Positions 6,475 through 8,684 of a stretch of 8,684 nucleotides of DNA are shown here, piece by piece. Position 1 is the first letter of the stretch, and each line of letters begins with the position of its first letter. The translations under genes and the position numbers were made by a program. The notes under the pieces were generated by a model, which saw only the letters and a list, made by a program, of their open reading frames with translations, was not told where the DNA came from and searched no databases. The DNA comes from Candidatus Competibacteraceae bacterium (GTDB lineage Bacteria > Pseudomonadota > Gammaproteobacteria > Competibacterales > Competibacteraceae): the NCBI GenBank assembly GCA_020445045.1, contig JAGRHI010000192.1:5168-13851 (forward strand), read 5' to 3'.

Positions 6475-6704
6475 TGCGCCTCAGACGTGTCAGGAACAAT
6501 GACGACGTTCCTCCGCTCGGAGTAGGCCGGGCCGCGATCTTGGCCCACGACATGGCGCGGGTCCATGGTCAAGATGAACAGGCGCGGCGGATCGGTGGGC
6601 GACGCCACGGAGCCGGGGCGGTCCTGTCCAAAAGAGCTGGGAAAGCGAATCGACCCGGCACTCGTTCTCCGACGTGGCAGGCGGTCAAGAGCTATCTGCG
6701 TGGT
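6475..6704. other. Gene-free GC-rich stretch between the methyltransferase and TetR genes
   Basis: No ORF here has a convincing start, ribosome site or recognisable family, although several frames stay open because of the high GC content. The only structure I see is a perfect hexamer inverted repeat AGGAAC (6492-6497) / GTTCCT (6507-6512) shortly after the methyltransferase stop, without a T-tract. It may be debris of a lost gene or the boundary of the TetR module. Confidence 0.4.
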
Positions 6705-7283
6705 TCAAGAAATCAGTCGCTTAGCTTCATCGGCTATCGTGCGAAGCGCAGCTTCCGCAAACACACCCCGACCCAGCACCCGAATGGCGACAATCAATGC
6801 CAATAGTGCTTTAGCCGTGGCTTCTGGATCGAATTTTTTTGGCATGTCACCGCGAGCCTGACCCACTTCAATACCGCGTCGAAAAAACGCTTCAATCTCT
6901 CTTAAACCATTTCTGACGATTTTATTCACTTGTTCATCGTGAGTGGCGATCTCCAAGGCGGTATTGATCAAAAAACAGCCTTTATGATCCTGGTCAGCCA
7001 CGGTTAAGGCCACGATGGTATCGAAAAACGTGGCGATGGCCTTTTTGGGATTGTCTAAAGCTTCCAGCTTGGCCAGCAAGGTCTGACGTTCCTGGTCATA
7101 CTTCAGCAGCGCTTTGACGAACAACGGCTGTTTACCACCAAAGGCGTTGTAGAGACTGCCTCTATTCAGTCCCATCCCCGCAAGCAAGTCCGCGATGGAC
7201 GCAGATTCAAAACCCTTTTCCCAAAACACCTGCATGGCCTTTTCAAGGGCCGATTCTTCATCAAATGACTTTTCCCAGGGCAT
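6705..7283 (-). CDS. TetR/AcrR-family regulator, NemR-like
   Basis: The product is 192 residues. The N-terminal TetR helix-turn-helix is clear: AMQVFWEKGFESASI, then ADLLAGMGLNRGSLYNAFGGK (about 31-51) and LFVKALLKY. The C-terminal ligand domain has one cysteine in the whole protein, C103, in KGCFLINTALEIA. This matches the position of Cys106 in E. coli NemR (SGCLTVKLSAE), the residue that senses electrophiles and oxidants. AAGG lies about 7 bases before the ATG. The gene is divergent from a CMD/AhpD-like gene, and the spacer holds three NemR-type boxes, so it probably represses both itself and that neighbour. Codon use is more AT-rich than in the genes to the left, suggesting acquisition. 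Family certain; NemR-like sensing is inference. Confidence 0.92.
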   Translation of the reverse strand: MPWEKSFDEESALEKAMQVFWEKGFESASIADLLAGMGLNRGSLYNAFGGKQPLFVKALLKYDQERQTLLAKLEALDNPKKAIATFFDTIVALTVADQDHKGCFLINTALEIATHDEQVNKIVRNGLREIEAFFRRGIEVGQARGDMPKKFDPEATAKALLALIVAIRVLGRGVFAEAALRTIADEAKRLIS

Positions 7284-7320
7284 GTTCGACCTTTCTCTTT
7301 CTCTTGTTCATGACACTTGA

Positions 7321-7360
7321 TTTATTTATAGCATAATTTAGACCAATAGTTATAAATAAA
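7321..7360 (-). promoter_or_regulatory. Putative TetR-gene promoter with operator site A and flanking 10-bp inverted repeat
   Basis: On the minus strand an extended -10, TGCTATAAA (7333-7325), precedes the regulator start; no good -35 is seen. Operator-like TAGACC-AATA-GTTATA lies at 7339-7354, just upstream of that -10. A perfect 10-bp inverted repeat, TTTATTTATA (7321-7330) and TATAAATAAA (7351-7360), brackets it with a 20-base spacer. Binding here would block transcription of the regulator. Inferred from sequence resemblance only. Confidence 0.45.
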
Positions 7361-7492
7361 ATTCATTTAACTCGATACGAGCAAGTTACCTTGTAGTCCC
7401 TGTTGCATAAATAATTTATATATAACAAATAGTTAAAGTATATTCGTGTGTGTTTATGGATGGCTTATTCAGAAAAAACATAAAAAATTATG

Positions 7493-7542
7493 TTGACCGA
7501 TCGTTATAAACAAGGATAGTCTATATCGGTCGGTATAAACAA
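7493..7542 (+). promoter_or_regulatory. Putative CMD-gene promoter with operator sites B and C
   Basis: TTGACC (7493-7498) is a good -35; TAGTCT (7517-7522) is a weak -10 at 18-base spacing. Site B, TTGACC-GATC-GTTATA (7493-7508), covers the -35. Site C, TATATC-GGTC-GGTATA (7522-7537), starts at the end of the -10. Both lie in an imperfect direct repeat, CGATCGTTATAAACAA (7498-7513) and CGGTCGGTATAAACAA (7527-7542), 14 of 16 identical and 29 bases apart. The layout is typical of TetR repression. Confidence 0.5.
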
Positions 7543-7583
7543 AGCAGGCTGATCGGATCACCCCACCTCAATGGAGAGTTCTA

Positions 7584-8141
7584 ATGACTGAATTCACTTT
7601 GCACACCGAAGACAGCGCGCCTGAAAACAGCAAATCGCTGCTCGCCAACTCGAAAAAAACCTACGGAATGATACCGAGCCTCCACGCGATCATGGCCGAG
7701 GCGCCGGGGCTTCTGGAGGCCTACAAGACGGTTCACGAACTTTTTGTGAACTCCAGCTTTGACAAGGACGAGCTCACCGTGATCTGGCAATCGGTCAACG
7801 TGGAGCATGTCTGCCACTACTGCGTTCCTGCCCATACCGGCATCGCTAAAAGTATGGGCGTGGACGATACCATTACCGATGCGCTGCGCAATGCAATGCC
7901 CTTGCCCAATGCCCGACTGGAAGCACTGCGTACCTTCACCCTCAGTATGGTGCGTAATCGTGGCAACGTGGATGACGACGCGGTGCAGGCGTTTCTGGAT
8001 GCCGGTTTCACCAAACGCCAGATTCTGGAGGTTATCCTCGGCGTCTCTCAGAAGGTGATGTCGAACTACACCAACCATCTGGCTGACACGCCGGTGGATA
8101 GGCCATTCCAACAGTTTGAATGGCACAAGAATGCGGCTTGA
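7584..8141 (+). CDS. Carboxymuconolactone decarboxylase (CMD)/AhpD-like protein
   Basis: The product is 185 residues. The redox motif is E74-H-V-C77-H-Y-C80-V-P-A-H84, matching the AhpD-type E-x2-C-x2-C-x3-H centre in which the two cysteines cycle between dithiol and disulfide during peroxide reduction. The N-terminal part (SKKTYGMIPSLHAIMAEAPGLLEAY) is the usual substrate-pocket lead-in of peroxidase-related CMD proteins. True decarboxylases lack the CxxC, so an AhpD-like disulfide reductase or alkylhydroperoxidase role is favoured; the electron donor is unknown. GGAGAG sits 6 bases before the ATG. It is the only gene downstream of the divergent promoter controlled, presumably, by the NemR-like regulator, which suggests induction by electrophiles or oxidants. 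Confidence 0.93.
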   Translation: MTEFTLHTEDSAPENSKSLLANSKKTYGMIPSLHAIMAEAPGLLEAYKTVHELFVNSSFDKDELTVIWQSVNVEHVCHYCVPAHTGIAKSMGVDDTITDALRNAMPLPNARLEALRTFTLSMVRNRGNVDDDAVQAFLDAGFTKRQILEVILGVSQKVMSNYTNHLADTPVDRPFQQFEWHKNAA

Positions 8142-8484
8142 ATACGTCCGTCGGTCAGAGCAGCGTATATCCCGCCGCCCTGACTGACACACTGTTCCTT
8201 CCTGCCACACCTAGAACCCACTCGTTTACCAACAACGCATAATATATTGTATATATATACTATTTTATGAGATTGCGATGAGTTGGGTAGCCCGCAAAAA
8301 ATTCAGAGTGTTTGCCATTGCGCTTGGAGACCGACCGTGCCGAATATACCAGTGACGGTTAAGTTATAGGTAATCGGGTGCAGTGCAACCGCCGGGAGGC
8401 CAGATGCGTGCCGATGACGGAAAGCGTTGCGGGCAGGCGATGCTACCCAGTGCATGAAATCAGCCGCCGCCAGCCGGACAAGAA
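8142..8484. other. Gene-free stretch between CMD gene and MocR gene
   Basis: I find no convincing gene in these 343 bases. An inverted repeat, GTCGGTCAG (8150-8158) with CTGACTGAC (8180-8188), eight of nine pairing, lies just after the CMD stop and may end its transcript, though no T-tract follows. An AT-rich patch at about 8239-8267 contains the perfect 12-bp palindrome GTATATATATAC (8249-8260). The remainder is GC-rich without signals that I recognise. Confidence 0.45.
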
Positions 8485-8684
8485 TCACCCAGCCAGCGCC
8501 TGTTCCAGGAAGCGCAACAGATCCGGGTGGCTGGAGGACGCCAAGTTGAAGCGTAGCCACGACGAGGGCAGTTGACCGGGCGAGAACAGGCTGCCCGGCG
8601 CCAGCAACCACCGTTGCTCGTAGGCGCGGGCGGCCAGAACGTGACTGTCACGGCCCGCGTCCAGCCAGGCAAACATGCCGCCCT
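8485..8684 (-). CDS. MocR-type (GntR HTH + class I/II aminotransferase) regulator, C-terminal end
   Basis: Only the last 65 residues or so are in the window; the 5' part lies beyond 8684. The fragment begins GGMFAWLDAG and continues LAPGSLFSPGQLPSSWLRFNLA before a helical end (LLRFLEQALAG). This is the C-terminal small domain of fold-type I PLP enzymes, and the GGMF-x-W plus LLAPGSLFS combination is characteristic of MocR regulators, in which an aminotransferase-like domain follows a GntR winged helix. A stand-alone aminotransferase cannot be excluded because the HTH domain is not visible. Regulated target unknown. Confidence 0.85.
   Translation of the reverse strand, partial: GGMFAWLDAGRDSHVLAARAYEQRWLLAPGSLFSPGQLPSSWLRFNLASSSHPDLLRFLEQALAG

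Noticed and set aside
7571..7591. Six-codon upstream ORF overlapping the CMD start
   Set aside because: Its ATG lies at the ribosome-binding site itself and it has no ribosome site of its own; probably chance.
1..8684. CRISPR array, tRNA or rRNA genes, intact insertion sequence
   Set aside because: No regularly spaced repeats, no cloverleaf-like arms or rRNA stretches, and no transposase ORF with terminal repeats were seen.

Overview
The window is GC-rich, with a strong bias to G/C at third codon positions in most genes. The families present (AMP-forming acyl-CoA ligase, DUF3047, CFA/coclaurine-type methyltransferase, MocR regulator) fit a gammaproteobacterium, perhaps near the Chromatiales or Competibacter-like lineages. 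That assignment is inferred from gene content and composition, not from a marker gene.

Left part (1-3060). The last 95 codons of an acyl-CoA synthetase end at 290 and are followed by a strong hairpin. A sparsely coding stretch follows, with one plausible 70-residue ORF on the minus strand. A minus-strand two-gene operon comes next: a GTG-started lipoprotein of unknown family, which overlaps by ATGA a secreted DUF3047 protein. Both look exported and are probably made together.

Middle part (3100-6474). A decayed GT4-type glycosyltransferase runs by an ATGA overlap into an intact COG0720 (6-pyruvoyl-tetrahydropterin synthase/QueD superfamily) gene, which is followed 14 bases later by a classical SDR oxidoreductase. 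This looks like a pterin-modifying operon whose glycosyltransferase has been lost. The COG0720 protein is unusual: Glu replaces the catalytic Cys, there is a CxxC insert, and the usual Asp-His pair reads Asp-Glu. A strong hairpin closes this unit against a convergent DUF1475 membrane protein gene. That gene is divergent from a methyltransferase resembling coclaurine N-methyltransferase and cyclopropane-fatty-acid synthase.

Right part (6475-8684). After about 230 bases with no recognisable gene comes a TetR/NemR-like regulator, divergent from a carboxymuconolactone-decarboxylase/AhpD-like CxxC protein. The AT-rich spacer between them holds three related sites that fit a NemR-type operator (T-x-x-A-C/T-C, N4, G-K-T-A-T-A). 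The regulator has a single cysteine placed like the redox-sensing Cys106 of E. coli NemR. The pair therefore looks like a self-contained, possibly acquired, electrophile/oxidant-response module. The window ends in the C-terminal end of a MocR-type regulator on the minus strand.

I saw no tRNA, rRNA, CRISPR array or intact insertion sequence.
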